A stretch of DNA of 15,933 nt from DATAEY01 sp038199035. GTDB lineage: Bacteria > Actinomycetota > Thermoleophilia > Solirubrobacterales > Solirubrobacteraceae. Under the pieces are notes generated by a model. The model was given only the letters and a program-made list of their open reading frames with translations. It had not been told where the DNA came from and did not search any database. Where the stretch lies: positions 1-15,933 of the forward strand of contig JBBPZM010000010.1 of NCBI GenBank assembly GCA_038199035.1, read 5' to 3'. The position numbers and the translations under genes were made by a program. Shown here one piece after another: positions 1 through 7,432 of this stretch. The first letter of the stretch is position 1; each line of letters starts with the position of its first letter.

Positions 1-480
1 CCCGCGCCCAGGTCGGTTGCGAGCCTGCCTGCCGCCCGCGGCGCGGCCGGAGCGAGCGGGCGGACCCTGTGCGCGGTCGCCCAGACGGTCGCCGACGCCG
101 ACCTGCACCTCTCCGACGGCCTGCTGGTTCCCAACGCGCCGCACATCTTCCGGGTGCCGGGCCTGCGCGACGGGGTCGCCCTCGTGCGCATCCTGGCGCC
201 CGGCCGGGTCAGCCTGGCCTTCGCGGGCTACTCCTACGTCCCCGGCGTCGCCCTCACCGGCGCGGTGCGAGGCGCCCTGCGGGTCAGTGGCCCAGCCGCC
301 GTCGCCGGGTCGGTACGGGTGCGACCCACGGGGCTTCTCACCGGGACGCTGGGCGGGCGCCCGGTCCGCGCGGGCGTTCGCTCGTGCCTCCAGTCCCAGG
401 TAGCGGCCATCCTCTTCGGGCCCCGGCCGGCGGCGCGCAAGGCCATGGCCGCGGCCGCCGTGCACCTGCGGGTGCGCTAG
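1..480 (+). CDS. 3' part of an unrecognised gene, 5' end outside window
   Basis: The frame is open from the first base of the window to a TAG at 478-480, giving about 159 C-terminal residues. I chose this frame because its residues look protein-like: alternating hydrophobic stretches (for example GVALVRILAPGRVSLAFAGY near the middle) suggest a beta-rich domain, and the end is a basic, alanine-rich tail. Two cysteines are present. The other plus-strand frames here give arginine/proline-rich translations typical of GC-rich shadows. I do not recognise a family or catalytic motif. It could be the C-terminal domain of a secreted or cell-surface protein, but the start, and so any signal peptide, lies outside the window. 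It ends 39 bases before the convergent acetyltransferase gene. Confidence 0.55.
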   Translation, partial: PAPRSVASLPAARGAAGASGRTLCAVAQTVADADLHLSDGLLVPNAPHIFRVPGLRDGVALVRILAPGRVSLAFAGYSYVPGVALTGAVRGALRVSGPAAVAGSVRVRPTGLLTGTLGGRPVRAGVRSCLQSQVAAILFGPRPAARKAMAAAAVHLRVR

Positions 481-519
481 GCGGCGCCGCCCCCGGGCCG
501 GCCGCGGGGAACCGACCGC

Positions 520-1047
520 CTAAGAGCCCGCCGCGTCGCCTCCCAGCCGGGCGCGCATGAGCACGTCGCGCCCGCCGGGCGGCTTGCGGCTGACCGCGAA
601 GCCCATGCGCTCGTAGAGGGCCAGCGCGGGCGCGTTGGCCTCGTTGACGTCGAGCTCCACGCGCCGGCAGCCTCGCTCACCGGCGCGGCGCAGGGCGTCG
701 CGCACCAGCGCCTCCCCAACCCCGCGCCCGCGGGCGGCCTCGCGCACGAACAGGTCCTCGAGCCAGCAGTCGTCGGCCGCGGTCCACACCGAGTGGCGGT
801 AGCGCAGCTGGCAGACCCCGCACGGCGGCGAGTCGTCGTCCGGCGTGGCCAGCAGGAACTCGACGCTGGCCTGCTCTATCAGGCGCTCGACCGAGGCCAG
901 GAACGCGTTGGCCGAGGGCCAGTCGCGCCCGTGCCAGTCACGGAACTCGACGAGCAGGGCGGCGACCGTCTCGGCCTCGGACGGCTCGGCCCGCCAGGCG
1001 CGGGCCGTCGCCGGCGCCGGTGAGGGAGGCTGGCCGGGATGGGCCAC
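520..1047 (-). CDS. GNAT-family N-acetyltransferase
   Basis: The 175-residue product has the Gcn5-related acetyltransferase fold. The acetyl-CoA pyrophosphate-binding motif is at about residues 102-114 with RGRGVG at 106-111, preceded by the beta4 strand WLEDLFV at 95-101. The motif-B region NEANAPALALYERMGF lies at 135-150. These enzymes transfer acetyl from acetyl-CoA to an amine; the substrate here cannot be read from sequence. The start is GTG at 1047 with only a weak purine stretch (AGGCGA) upstream. The first 15 or so residues are proline/alanine-rich, so a slightly later start is possible. It lies 28 bases behind the acyl-CoA carboxylase alpha gene on the same strand and is probably cotranscribed with it, though a functional link is not evident. 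Confidence 0.88.
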   Translation of the reverse strand: MAHPGQPPSPAPATARAWRAEPSEAETVAALLVEFRDWHGRDWPSANAFLASVERLIEQASVEFLLATPDDDSPPCGVCQLRYRHSVWTAADDCWLEDLFVREAARGRGVGEALVRDALRRAGERGCRRVELDVNEANAPALALYERMGFAVSRKPPGGRDVLMRARLGGDAAGS

Positions 1048-1075
1048 GTCGCCTGCCGCGCTCCCCGCGCGCCCG

Positions 1076-2893
1076 CTACTCGGAGGCGATGACGGCCAGC
1101 GTGTCGCCCGAGGCGACCGACGCGCCGACCGCGATCGGAAGCTCGGCGACCTTGCCGGCCTTGTGGGCGGTGATCTCGTTCTCCATCTTCATGGCCTCGA
1201 CCACGCAGATCAGCGCTCCCTCGTCGACGGCGGCGCCCGCCTCGACGGCGACCTTGAGGACGGTGCCCTGGATGGGGGAGACGAGCTGGTCGCCCCCGGC
1301 ACCGCCCGCGACCCCGCCGGCCGAGTCGCGCCGGCGCGGCTTGGGCGACGCCGCTGCCGCAGCGCCTCCGGTCACCGCGCCGTTGGTGCTGCCCGCCGGG
1401 GCCGGGGGCCCGATGACCTTGACCTCGAAGCGCCGGCCGGAGACCTCGACCGTGTAGTCCTGCTGGACCTTGGCGCCGTCGTCGTCGCCGCTGGGCGCGT
1501 CGGCGGGGGGCTTGGAAAAGGCCAGGCCCTTGAGCCACTGGCGGTCCTCGACGAGGTCGCGGCAGGTCTCGCCCCGCGCCCACTGCTCGGTGTCCAGCAG
1601 CGCGAGGTGGAAGGGGATCAGGGTCTTGAGCTCGGTGATCTCGTACTCGCTCAGCGCGCGGCGCATGCGGCGGGTGGCGGCCTCGCGGTCGACGTCCCAG
1701 ACGATCAGCTTGGCCACCATGGGGTCGTACATCGGGGTGATCTCCGAGCCCGGCCCGACGCCCGAGTCGACGCGAACGCCCGGGCCGGTGGGCTCGCGGT
1801 AGGCCCCGATGCGCCCGGGGGCGGGGGCGAAGTTCTTGGAGGCGTCCTCCGCGTTGATGCGGCACTCGATGGCGTGGCCGCGGAGCTCGACCTCCTCCTG
1901 GGAGACCGACAGCGGCTCCCCGGCGGCGATGCGGATCTGCTCGCGCACGATGTCGATGCCGGTGGCCATCTCGGTCACGCAGTGCTCGACCTGTACGCGG
2001 GTGTTCATCTCGAGGAAGAAGTACTCGGCCCGCTCTGGGTCGGTCCCGTGGGGGACCAGCAGCCCCTCGACGGTCCCGGCCGAGCGGTAGCCCACGGCCC
2101 GCGCCGCCTCGACGGCGATCTGGCCGATGCGCTCGCGCAGCTCGTCGTCCACCGCGGGCGCCGGGGCCTCCTCGATGAGCTTCTGGTGACGGCGCTGGAC
2201 CGAGCAGTCGCGCTCGCCGAGGTGGATCACGTTGCCGTGCCCGTCGGCCAGCACCTGGACCTCGACGTGGCGCGGGTCGGGCAGGTAGCGCTCGAGGTAG
2301 ACGGTGGCGTCGGAGAAGAACTTCTCGCCCTCGCGCGCTGCGCCCTCGAAGGCCTCCTCGAGCTTGGACTCCTCCAGGGCCACGCGAAAGCCCTTGCCGC
2401 CGCCGCCGCCCGCGGCCTTGACCGCCACCGGGTAGCCGATCGTCTCGTCGATGACCTTGCCCGCCTCCTCGACGGTCGAGACCGGCTCGGTCGTGCCCGG
2501 GACGATCGGCACGCCGGCCCCGGCCATCAGCTCACGCGCGCGGGTCTTCGACCCCATGGCGTCGATCGCCTCGGCCGGCGGGCCGATGAACACCACGCCG
2601 GCCTCCTCGCACGCGCGCGCGAAGGCGGCGTTCTCGGCCAGGAACCCGTAGCCGGGGTGGATGGCCTCGGCGCCCGCCTCGGCCGCCACCTCGAGGATCT
2701 TGTCGACGTTGAGGTAGCTCTCGGCCGCCGGCCCGGGGCCCAGCAGGTAGGCCTCGTCGGCGCGCTGCACGTGCAGGGCGTCGCGATCCAGCTCGGAGTA
2801 CACCGCCACCGAGGCGATGCCCAGCTCCTCAAGCGCGCGTATGACCCGGACCGCGATCTCCCCGCGGTTGGCCACCAGGACCTTGGAGAACAT
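1076..2893 (-). CDS. accC: acetyl/propionyl-CoA carboxylase alpha subunit (biotin carboxylase + BCCP)
   Basis: The 605-residue protein joins biotin carboxylase to a biotinyl carrier domain, as in actinobacterial acyl-CoA carboxylases. The N-terminal VANRGEIAVR (7-16) and HPGYGFLAEN (79-88) are family signatures. The ATP-grasp glycine loop AGGGGGKGF is at 161-169 and the catalytic EMNTRVQVEH at 295-304. An Ala/Gly/Pro-rich linker (about 490-530) leads to the BCCP domain with EAMKMEN, where Lys569 is the biotin attachment site. The enzyme carboxylates biotin with bicarbonate and ATP; a beta subunit then passes the carboxyl to acetyl- or propionyl-CoA, feeding fatty acid synthesis or propionate use. 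Length and motifs are complete. Start ATG at 2893 has no Shine-Dalgarno but has TAGAGT ten bases upstream. The only beta-subunit sequence in this window is a relic at 15300-15542, so the working partner must be elsewhere. Confidence 0.95.
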   Translation of the reverse strand: MFSKVLVANRGEIAVRVIRALEELGIASVAVYSELDRDALHVQRADEAYLLGPGPAAESYLNVDKILEVAAEAGAEAIHPGYGFLAENAAFARACEEAGVVFIGPPAEAIDAMGSKTRARELMAGAGVPIVPGTTEPVSTVEEAGKVIDETIGYPVAVKAAGGGGGKGFRVALEESKLEEAFEGAAREGEKFFSDATVYLERYLPDPRHVEVQVLADGHGNVIHLGERDCSVQRRHQKLIEEAPAPAVDDELRERIGQIAVEAARAVGYRSAGTVEGLLVPHGTDPERAEYFFLEMNTRVQVEHCVTEMATGIDIVREQIRIAAGEPLSVSQEEVELRGHAIECRINAEDASKNFAPAPGRIGAYREPTGPGVRVDSGVGPGSEITPMYDPMVAKLIVWDVDREAATRRMRRALSEYEITELKTLIPFHLALLDTEQWARGETCRDLVEDRQWLKGLAFSKPPADAPSGDDDGAKVQQDYTVEVSGRRFEVKVIGPPAPAGSTNGAVTGGAAAAASPKPRRRDSAGGVAGGAGGDQLVSPIQGTVLKVAVEAGAAVDEGALICVVEAMKMENEITAHKAGKVAELPIAVGASVASGDTLAVIASE

Positions 2894-2903
2894 GCGGGCG
2901 GGA

Positions 2904-2909
2904 ACTCTA
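2904..2909 (-). promoter_or_regulatory. candidate -10 box for the acyl-CoA carboxylase alpha gene
   Basis: TAGAGT reads on the minus strand ten bases before the ATG at 2893. The leader between them (TCCCGCCCGC) has no Shine-Dalgarno, so the transcript would be leaderless or nearly so. No convincing -35 hexamer is visible. Confidence 0.35.
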
Positions 2910-2938
2910 CCCGCGAGGGCCTGCAGAACTGCGGGCCG

Positions 2939-3290
2939 CTAGAAGGGCCGGTAGCCCGACCCGTCCTCGTCCACGATCGTCCGGTTGAGCTCGTAGCGGC
3001 GCTGGTTTGCGCTCCCGGATGTCCTCTGCCACACCCGGCGACCAGCCGTAGGCGGCGACGACAGCGCGGTCGAGGTCGAGATGCGCTCGGCGCAGCCCCT
3101 CGAACGTGCCCTCCTCCGCGCCTGGCTCCCAGACCTCGAAGCGCTGGAACGCGCACAGCACGACGAATTGCGGGGCCGGCAGGTTGCGGCTGGCGTCTGC
3201 CGCCTCGCGCCAGTAGCGCAGTGCCTGGGCTCGGTGGTTGGAGAGGTTCGCCGCCTCGCCCGGGCGCTTCATCTCGATCAGGCAGTAACT
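2939..3290 (-). pseudogene. relic of an MmeI/Eco57I-like restriction-methylation gene
   Basis: On the minus strand a stretch beginning YCLIEMKRPG reads through HRAQALRYWREA and LPAPQFVVLCAFQRFEVWEPG, which resembles the N-terminal endonuclease/DNA-interaction region of MmeI-like fused restriction-methyltransferases. It then jumps to LDRAVVAAYGW, typical of the far C-terminus of this family. All the methyltransferase core between (the SAM-binding and NPPY-type motifs) is missing. Near 3006-3008 one base too many in an A-run (TTT on the plus strand) shifts the frame. Removing one base lets translation continue as NQRRYELNRTIVDEDGSGYRPF to a TAG at 2939-2941, a family-like ending. I therefore call an internal-deletion pseudogene with a frameshift. 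No start is defined; the unbroken frame can be opened as far as 3362 but residues before about 3290 show no similarity I recognise. Confidence 0.6.
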
Positions 3291-3337
3291 GAGGGGTGCG
3301 CGATGATGGCTAGGTAGGCTCGAATCGGTCACCACCC

Positions 3338-3347
3338 GAGGAGGGAG
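3338..3347 (+). promoter_or_regulatory. strong ribosome binding site that fixes a TTG start
   Basis: GAGGAGGGAG lies five bases before TTG at 3353-3355. This is the best Shine-Dalgarno in the neighbourhood and supports TTG rather than a later codon as the start of the SnoaL/metallo-beta-lactamase fusion. A possible -10 box, TAGGCT, is at 3315-3320. Confidence 0.6.
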
Positions 3348-3352
3348 CCATC

Positions 3353-4570
3353 TTGTCGACATCGACCAGTCCCGCCGACCCCCAGGCCACCGCCGACGAG
3401 GTGACGACCGTCGGCCGGCGCTACTTTGGCGCGGTCAACGACCACGACGTCGACGCCATGCTGGCCTGCTGGCATCCCGACGGCGAGGAGGTGATCTCTG
3501 GCGAGGCGATCCCCCTCCCCGACGGGTTCACCGCCTACTTCGGCGAGATCTTCGCCGCCGTGCCCGACCTGCGGCTCGAGCCCCTCGACGAGGTCGTGAC
3601 GGGCGAGCGCTACATCCTGCGCTACCGGATCACCGGAACCTTCGCCGGCCCCGGCCCGTTGCAGGGCTTCCAGCCCACCGGCTCCCGGCTCGACCTGGTC
3701 GGCCTGGACATGTTGCGCGTGCAGGACGGCCGCATCCGGCGCAACGACGCATTCGTGGATGGCATGCGCATGGCCGAGGGCCTGGGCGTCATGCCGCCCC
3801 AGGGCTCGGCGGGGGCGAGGCGCATGGCCTCGCTGGTCAACCTGGGCACGCGCGTGCGCCAGGGCGTCGTCGCCGAGCCGGAGCCGATCGCCCCGGGGGC
3901 GTGGCGGGTCAGGGGCGGCCTGCCCATGAAGACGTTCAACGTCTACCTGCTGGAGGAGGACGGCGGCGTGGCCATGTTCGACGCGGGCGCGCGCGACATG
4001 GCCCCGGGGCTGGCCGCCGTGACCGCGCGCATGGGCGGTCTGACGCGGATCGTCCTCGGCCACGGGCACGCCGACCACCGCGGAGCCGCGGCGGGCCTCG
4101 ACGCGCCGGTGGCCTGCCATCCCGACGAGGTGGCGGTGGTGACGGGCGACGGGGCAAGCTCGAGCTTCGACATGTCGCACCTGCGCCCGCCCGCCCGCTG
4201 GCTGCTTCCCCGGATGCTCCCGATCTGGGACGGCGGTCCGGTTCCCGTGGCCGCCACCCTGTCGGAGGGGGAAGAGGTCGCCGGCTTCCGTGTGGTCCCC
4301 ACGCCCGGCCACTCGCCGGGCCAGATCGCGCTGTTCCGGGAGTCCGACGGCGTCGCCCTGACCAGCGACGCCTTCTACACCCTCGACGTCGAGACGCTGA
4401 GGCGGAGCGCTCCGCGCCTGCCCCACCGTGCCTTCACTCCCGACGTGGCCGGCGCCCGAGTCTCGCTGCGGCGTCTGGCCGCGCTGGAGCCCTCGGTCGC
4501 CTGGCCGGGGCACGCCGAGCCGGTCAGGGGCGATGTGCGCGGCCAGCTCGAGGCCGCGGCGGGCGCGTAG
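3353..4570 (+). CDS. SnoaL-like domain fused to a metallo-beta-lactamase-fold hydrolase
   Basis: The 405-residue protein has two domains. Residues about 15-140 form a SnoaL/NTF2-like cone: YFGAVNDHDVDAMLACWHPDG (start of the domain) and LDMLRVQDGRI (117-127) are typical. Residues about 180-400 are a metallo-beta-lactamase fold with NVYLL at 196-200, the metal motif HGHADH at 237-242, TPGHSPG with His320, TSDAF with Asp339 and WPGHAEP with His387. This is the full ligand set for a dinuclear site, so hydrolysis of an ester, thioester or similar bond is likely. SnoaL-type domains bind small hydrophobic or polyketide-like ligands, so this one may present substrate; that part is inference. Start TTG is chosen from the ribosome binding site at 3338-3347. 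It stands alone on the plus strand, upstream of an orphan secreted-domain frame. Confidence 0.9.
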   Translation: MSTSTSPADPQATADEVTTVGRRYFGAVNDHDVDAMLACWHPDGEEVISGEAIPLPDGFTAYFGEIFAAVPDLRLEPLDEVVTGERYILRYRITGTFAGPGPLQGFQPTGSRLDLVGLDMLRVQDGRIRRNDAFVDGMRMAEGLGVMPPQGSAGARRMASLVNLGTRVRQGVVAEPEPIAPGAWRVRGGLPMKTFNVYLLEEDGGVAMFDAGARDMAPGLAAVTARMGGLTRIVLGHGHADHRGAAAGLDAPVACHPDEVAVVTGDGASSSFDMSHLRPPARWLLPRMLPIWDGGPVPVAATLSEGEEVAGFRVVPTPGHSPGQIALFRESDGVALTSDAFYTLDVETLRRSAPRLPHRAFTPDVAGARVSLRRLAALEPSVAWPGHAEPVRGDVRGQLEAAAGA

Positions 4571-4620
4571 CCGCTCGGACCCCAGCGCCACGGACCGGCC
4601 GCGGCCGGGGTCCCGGCACG

Positions 4621-5043
4621 CCGAGCGTCGGGAACCAGATCGGCAACGCAGCACCAAGGGCGCGCGTCGCCCTGGCCCTGGACCGCTACAACCTGATCTC
4701 GGTCGAGCGCTACGCGCTCCGCCAGGCCGTCAACCGAGGGAACTTGGCGCAGCTGCGCCCGAAGGCTGACGCCAACGTCTCCAAGCTCGCCCTCCACGGG
4801 CACGCCAGGGGCAGGCTCGTACGGTACGGCGGACTGCCCGGGCTCCAGTACCGGATCCGCCTGGCCAAGCCCTCCGCCGGACGCAGCCGGCTGGTCTTCC
4901 TCTACGACGGCCGCACCGAGTACGCGTTCAACTGCCAGTCGACGCCCCAGCGCCGCCTAAGGCTCGTCCGCGCCTGCAACCAGGTGCTGCGAACGCTGAA
5001 GGTCCGACAGGGCGCCGGCGCGGCCAAGGGCGCCCAGGACTGA
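4621..5043 (+). pseudogene. start-less open frame resembling the C-terminal domain of a secreted protein
   Basis: About 140 residues ending in TGA at 5041-5043 look like real protein. They begin near PSVGNQIGN, then ALDRYNLISVERYALRQAV. A beta-rich part follows with GLPGLQYRIRL, SRLVFLYDGRTEYAFNCQST and a final helix with ACNQVLRTLKV. The two cysteines, 20 residues apart, suggest an exported domain with a disulfide. I see no in-frame ATG, GTG or TTG with a ribosome binding site after the hydrolase stop at 4570, and no signal peptide or lipobox. The frame stays open upstream, but there it is antisense-style shadow inside the hydrolase. It could be the remnant of a lipoprotein gene that lost its 5' end, a frameshifted gene, or translated by coupling from the upstream gene. 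I do not recognise a named family. Confidence 0.42.
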
Positions 5044-5123
5044 GCGCCGCCCGGGCGCCGCCGGTTCCCCCGCCCTCTGGTGGGGCCCCTCGCGCCCGCG
5101 AGCGCGATCCAGCCCCGCCGACC

Positions 5124-6464
5124 TCAGGCGACGCCGTCGCCCAACTCGCTGGCCGAGGGCTCGGCCCCGACGATCATCCCGCCGCCCGCCGTGTCGTTGG
5201 TCGCCTCGTCGATGAGGATGAACGAGCCTGTGGTGCGATTGCGGCGGTACTCGTCGACCAGCAGGGGCGTGCTGGTGCGCAGGGCGACCCGGCCGATCTG
5301 GTTGAGCCCGAGCTCGGTGGCGGCCTCGTCGCGGTGCAGGGTGTTGACGTCGATGCGGTAGCGCAGGTCGTCGACGATCGCGCGGGCGTTGCGCGTCGTG
5401 TGCTTGAGGGCGTAGCGCCCGCGCGACTGGAGCGGGGTGTCGCTCATCCAGCAGACCATGGCGTCGAGCTCCCGCGTGGGTACCGGGTGGTTGTGGGCGC
5501 GGCAGATCATGTCGCCGCGGGAGACGTCGACCTGGTCCTCGAGCAGGAGGGTGACCGACAGGGGAGGGAGGGCCTCTTCGATCTCCGTCCCGCCCTCGAC
5601 CTCTATGCGCCTGATCCGCGTCTGGCGGCCCGAGGGCTGGACGACGATCTCGTCGCCGGGGCGAAAGACGCCCGAGGCGATCTGCCCGGCGTACCCGCGG
5701 TAGTCGTGGTGGGCGTCGGACATCGGGCGGATGACCCACTGCACGGGCAGGCGCGCGTCGATCAGGTTGCGATCCGAGCCGATGTGGACGTGCTCGAGGT
5801 GGTAGAGCAACGACGGCCCCTCATACCACGGCATGCGCTCCGAGCGCTCGACCACGTTGTCGCCGTGCAGCGCCGACACCGGGATGAAGGTCACGTCGGT
5901 GAAGTCGAGCTTGTTGGCCCAGCCCGAGACCTCCTCGTCGATGCGCTCGAACACCGCCTCGTCGTAGTCGACGAGGTCCATCTTGTTGATGGCGAACACC
6001 ACGTGGGGCACCCGCAGCAGCGAGGCGATGAAGGCGTGGCGGCGCGACTGCTCGACCACGCCCTTGCGCGCGTCGATGAGCACGATGGCCAGGTCGGCGG
6101 TGGAGGCGCCGGTGACCATGTTGCGCGTGTACTGCTCGTGGCCCGGCGTGTCGGCGATGATGAACTTGCGTCGCGGGGTGGCGAAGTAGCGGTAGGCGAC
6201 GTCGATCGTGATGCCCTGCTCGCGCTCGGCCCGGAGCCCGTCGGTCAGCAGGGCGAGGTTGACGTAGGAGTCGCCGCGCTTGCGCGACGTCTCCTCGACG
6301 TGCTCGAGCTGGTCCTCGAAGATCTGCTTGGTCTCGTAGAGCAGGCGCCCGATCAGCGTGCTCTTGCCGTCGTCGACCGAGCCGGCGGTGGCGAAGCGCA
6401 GGAGGTCGGACTGGCGCTCGGCGGTGACGTCGATGCGTCCGTTGGTGGCCGCTCCGGGGGTCAT
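5124..6464 (-). CDS. cysN: sulfate adenylyltransferase subunit 1 (GTPase)
   Basis: This 446-residue protein is the regulatory GTPase of ATP sulfurylase. It shows the EF-Tu-like G motifs: GSVDDGKST at 28-36 (P loop), DTPGH at 105-109 and NKMD at 160-163, followed by the two beta-barrel domains. With CysD it couples GTP hydrolysis to making adenosine 5'-phosphosulfate (APS) from ATP and sulfate. The length matches stand-alone CysN; there is no C-terminal APS kinase (CysC) domain as in NodQ-type fusions. It is the last gene of the minus-strand sulfur operon, 43 bases after cysD. ATG at 6464 gives a short N-terminal extension before the conserved LLRFATAGSVDDGKS; the ribosome binding site is weak (GAGCGA). 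The next gene-like frame downstream is convergent. Confidence 0.96.
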   Translation of the reverse strand: MTPGAATNGRIDVTAERQSDLLRFATAGSVDDGKSTLIGRLLYETKQIFEDQLEHVEETSRKRGDSYVNLALLTDGLRAEREQGITIDVAYRYFATPRRKFIIADTPGHEQYTRNMVTGASTADLAIVLIDARKGVVEQSRRHAFIASLLRVPHVVFAINKMDLVDYDEAVFERIDEEVSGWANKLDFTDVTFIPVSALHGDNVVERSERMPWYEGPSLLYHLEHVHIGSDRNLIDARLPVQWVIRPMSDAHHDYRGYAGQIASGVFRPGDEIVVQPSGRQTRIRRIEVEGGTEIEEALPPLSVTLLLEDQVDVSRGDMICRAHNHPVPTRELDAMVCWMSDTPLQSRGRYALKHTTRNARAIVDDLRYRIDVNTLHRDEAATELGLNQIGRVALRTSTPLLVDEYRRNRTTGSFILIDEATNDTAGGGMIVGAEPSASELGDGVA

Positions 6465-6507
6465 CGCAGATCGCTCGCGGAGTTGGGGTACCGAGGGGCG
6501 GCCATGG

Positions 6508-7422
6508 CTAGAAGTAGCCCTCGCGCTTGCGGTCCTCCATGGCGGCCTCGGTCACGCGGTCGTCGGCGCGGGTCTCGCCGCGCTCGGTGATCCGCGTGGC
6601 GGCGATCTCGTTGACCACCGACTCAAGGGTCCCCGCCGTGGACTCGACCGCGCCAGTGCAGCTCATGTCCCCGACCGTGCGGTAGCGCACCGAGGTCTCA
6701 AAGGCCTCCTCACCGGCCATCAGCTCCACGAAGGGCGACACGGCGTAGAGCATCCCGTCGCGCCGGAAGACCTCGCGGCGGTGGGCGAAGTAGATCGGCG
6801 GCAGCTCGAGCTGCTCCTCGGCGATGTACTGCCAGACGTCGAGCTCGGTCCAGTTGGAGATGGGGAAGACCCGCACGTGCTCGCCCTTGCGCACGCGTCC
6901 GTTGTAGAGGCTCCACAGCTCGGGGCGCTGGGCCTTGGGGTCCCACTGGCCGAAGTCGTCGCGGAACGAGAAGACCCGCTCCTTGGCCCGGGCGCGCTCC
7001 TCGTCGCGGCGCGCGCCGCCGAAGGCCGCGTCGAACCCGTGCTCCTCGATGGCGTCGAGCAGGGGGGTGGTCTGGAGGCGGTTGCGCGAGGCGCGCGGAC
7101 CGGTCTCCTCCTTGACGCGGCCGGCGTCGATCGAGTCCTGCACCGAGGCGACGATCAGGCGCTCGCCCAGCTGGCCGACCAGGCGGTCGCGGAACTCGAT
7201 GACCTCGGGGAAGTTGTGGCCGGTGTCGACGTGCATGATCGGGAAGGGGAAGCGACCCGGGCGAAAGGCCTTCAGCGCCAGCTGGAGCAGGACGAGCGAG
7301 TCCTTGCCGCCGGAGAACAGCAGCACGGGGTTCTCGAGCTCGGCCGCCACCTCGCGCATGATGTGGATGGCCTCGGCCTCCAGGGCGCGCAGGTGCGAGA
7401 TCTCGTAGTTGACGCTGGCCAT
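6508..7422 (-). CDS. cysD: sulfate adenylyltransferase subunit 2
   Basis: The 304-residue protein is the catalytic ATP-pyrophosphatase subunit of ATP sulfurylase. The PP-loop FSGGKDS is at 36-42, early in the chain as usual, preceded by SHLRALEAEAIHIMREV (9-25). The conserved FRDDFGQWDP, ISNWTELDVWQYI and a C-terminal REGYF ending are all present, so the gene looks intact and full length. It forms APS together with CysN, whose gene lies 43 bases downstream. The ATG start at 7422 is fixed by an AGGAGG five bases upstream that overlaps the stop codon of the preceding transporter gene, so translation of the two is probably coupled. Confidence 0.97.
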   Translation of the reverse strand: MASVNYEISHLRALEAEAIHIMREVAAELENPVLLFSGGKDSLVLLQLALKAFRPGRFPFPIMHVDTGHNFPEVIEFRDRLVGQLGERLIVASVQDSIDAGRVKEETGPRASRNRLQTTPLLDAIEEHGFDAAFGGARRDEERARAKERVFSFRDDFGQWDPKAQRPELWSLYNGRVRKGEHVRVFPISNWTELDVWQYIAEEQLELPPIYFAHRREVFRRDGMLYAVSPFVELMAGEEAFETSVRYRTVGDMSCTGAVESTAGTLESVVNEIAATRITERGETRADDRVTEAAMEDRKREGYF

Positions 7423-7426
7423 GGAG

Positions 7427-7432
7427 CCTCCT
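7427..7432 (-). promoter_or_regulatory. cysD ribosome binding site overlapping the upstream stop codon
   Basis: AGGAGG on the minus strand, four bases before the cysD ATG, shares two bases with the TAG of the TauE/SafE gene (7431-7433). Ribosomes finishing the transporter can re-initiate on cysD. Confidence 0.7.

Noticed and set aside
845..3292. Very long plus-strand open frame (815 codons) opposite the carboxylase alpha gene
   Set aside because: Antisense shadow: GC-rich codon use leaves the opposite strand free of stops. The minus-strand frame has all family motifs and this one has none.
3329..4657. 442-codon minus-strand frame opposite the SnoaL/metallo-beta-lactamase gene
   Set aside because: Arg/Gly/His-rich shadow. 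The plus-strand frame has the complete metal-binding motif set and a strong ribosome binding site.
5089..5102. Hairpin CTCGCG-CC-CGCGAG between convergent genes as a terminator
   Set aside because: The loop is too short and no T-tract follows on either strand. In such GC-rich sequence short palindromes are common by chance.
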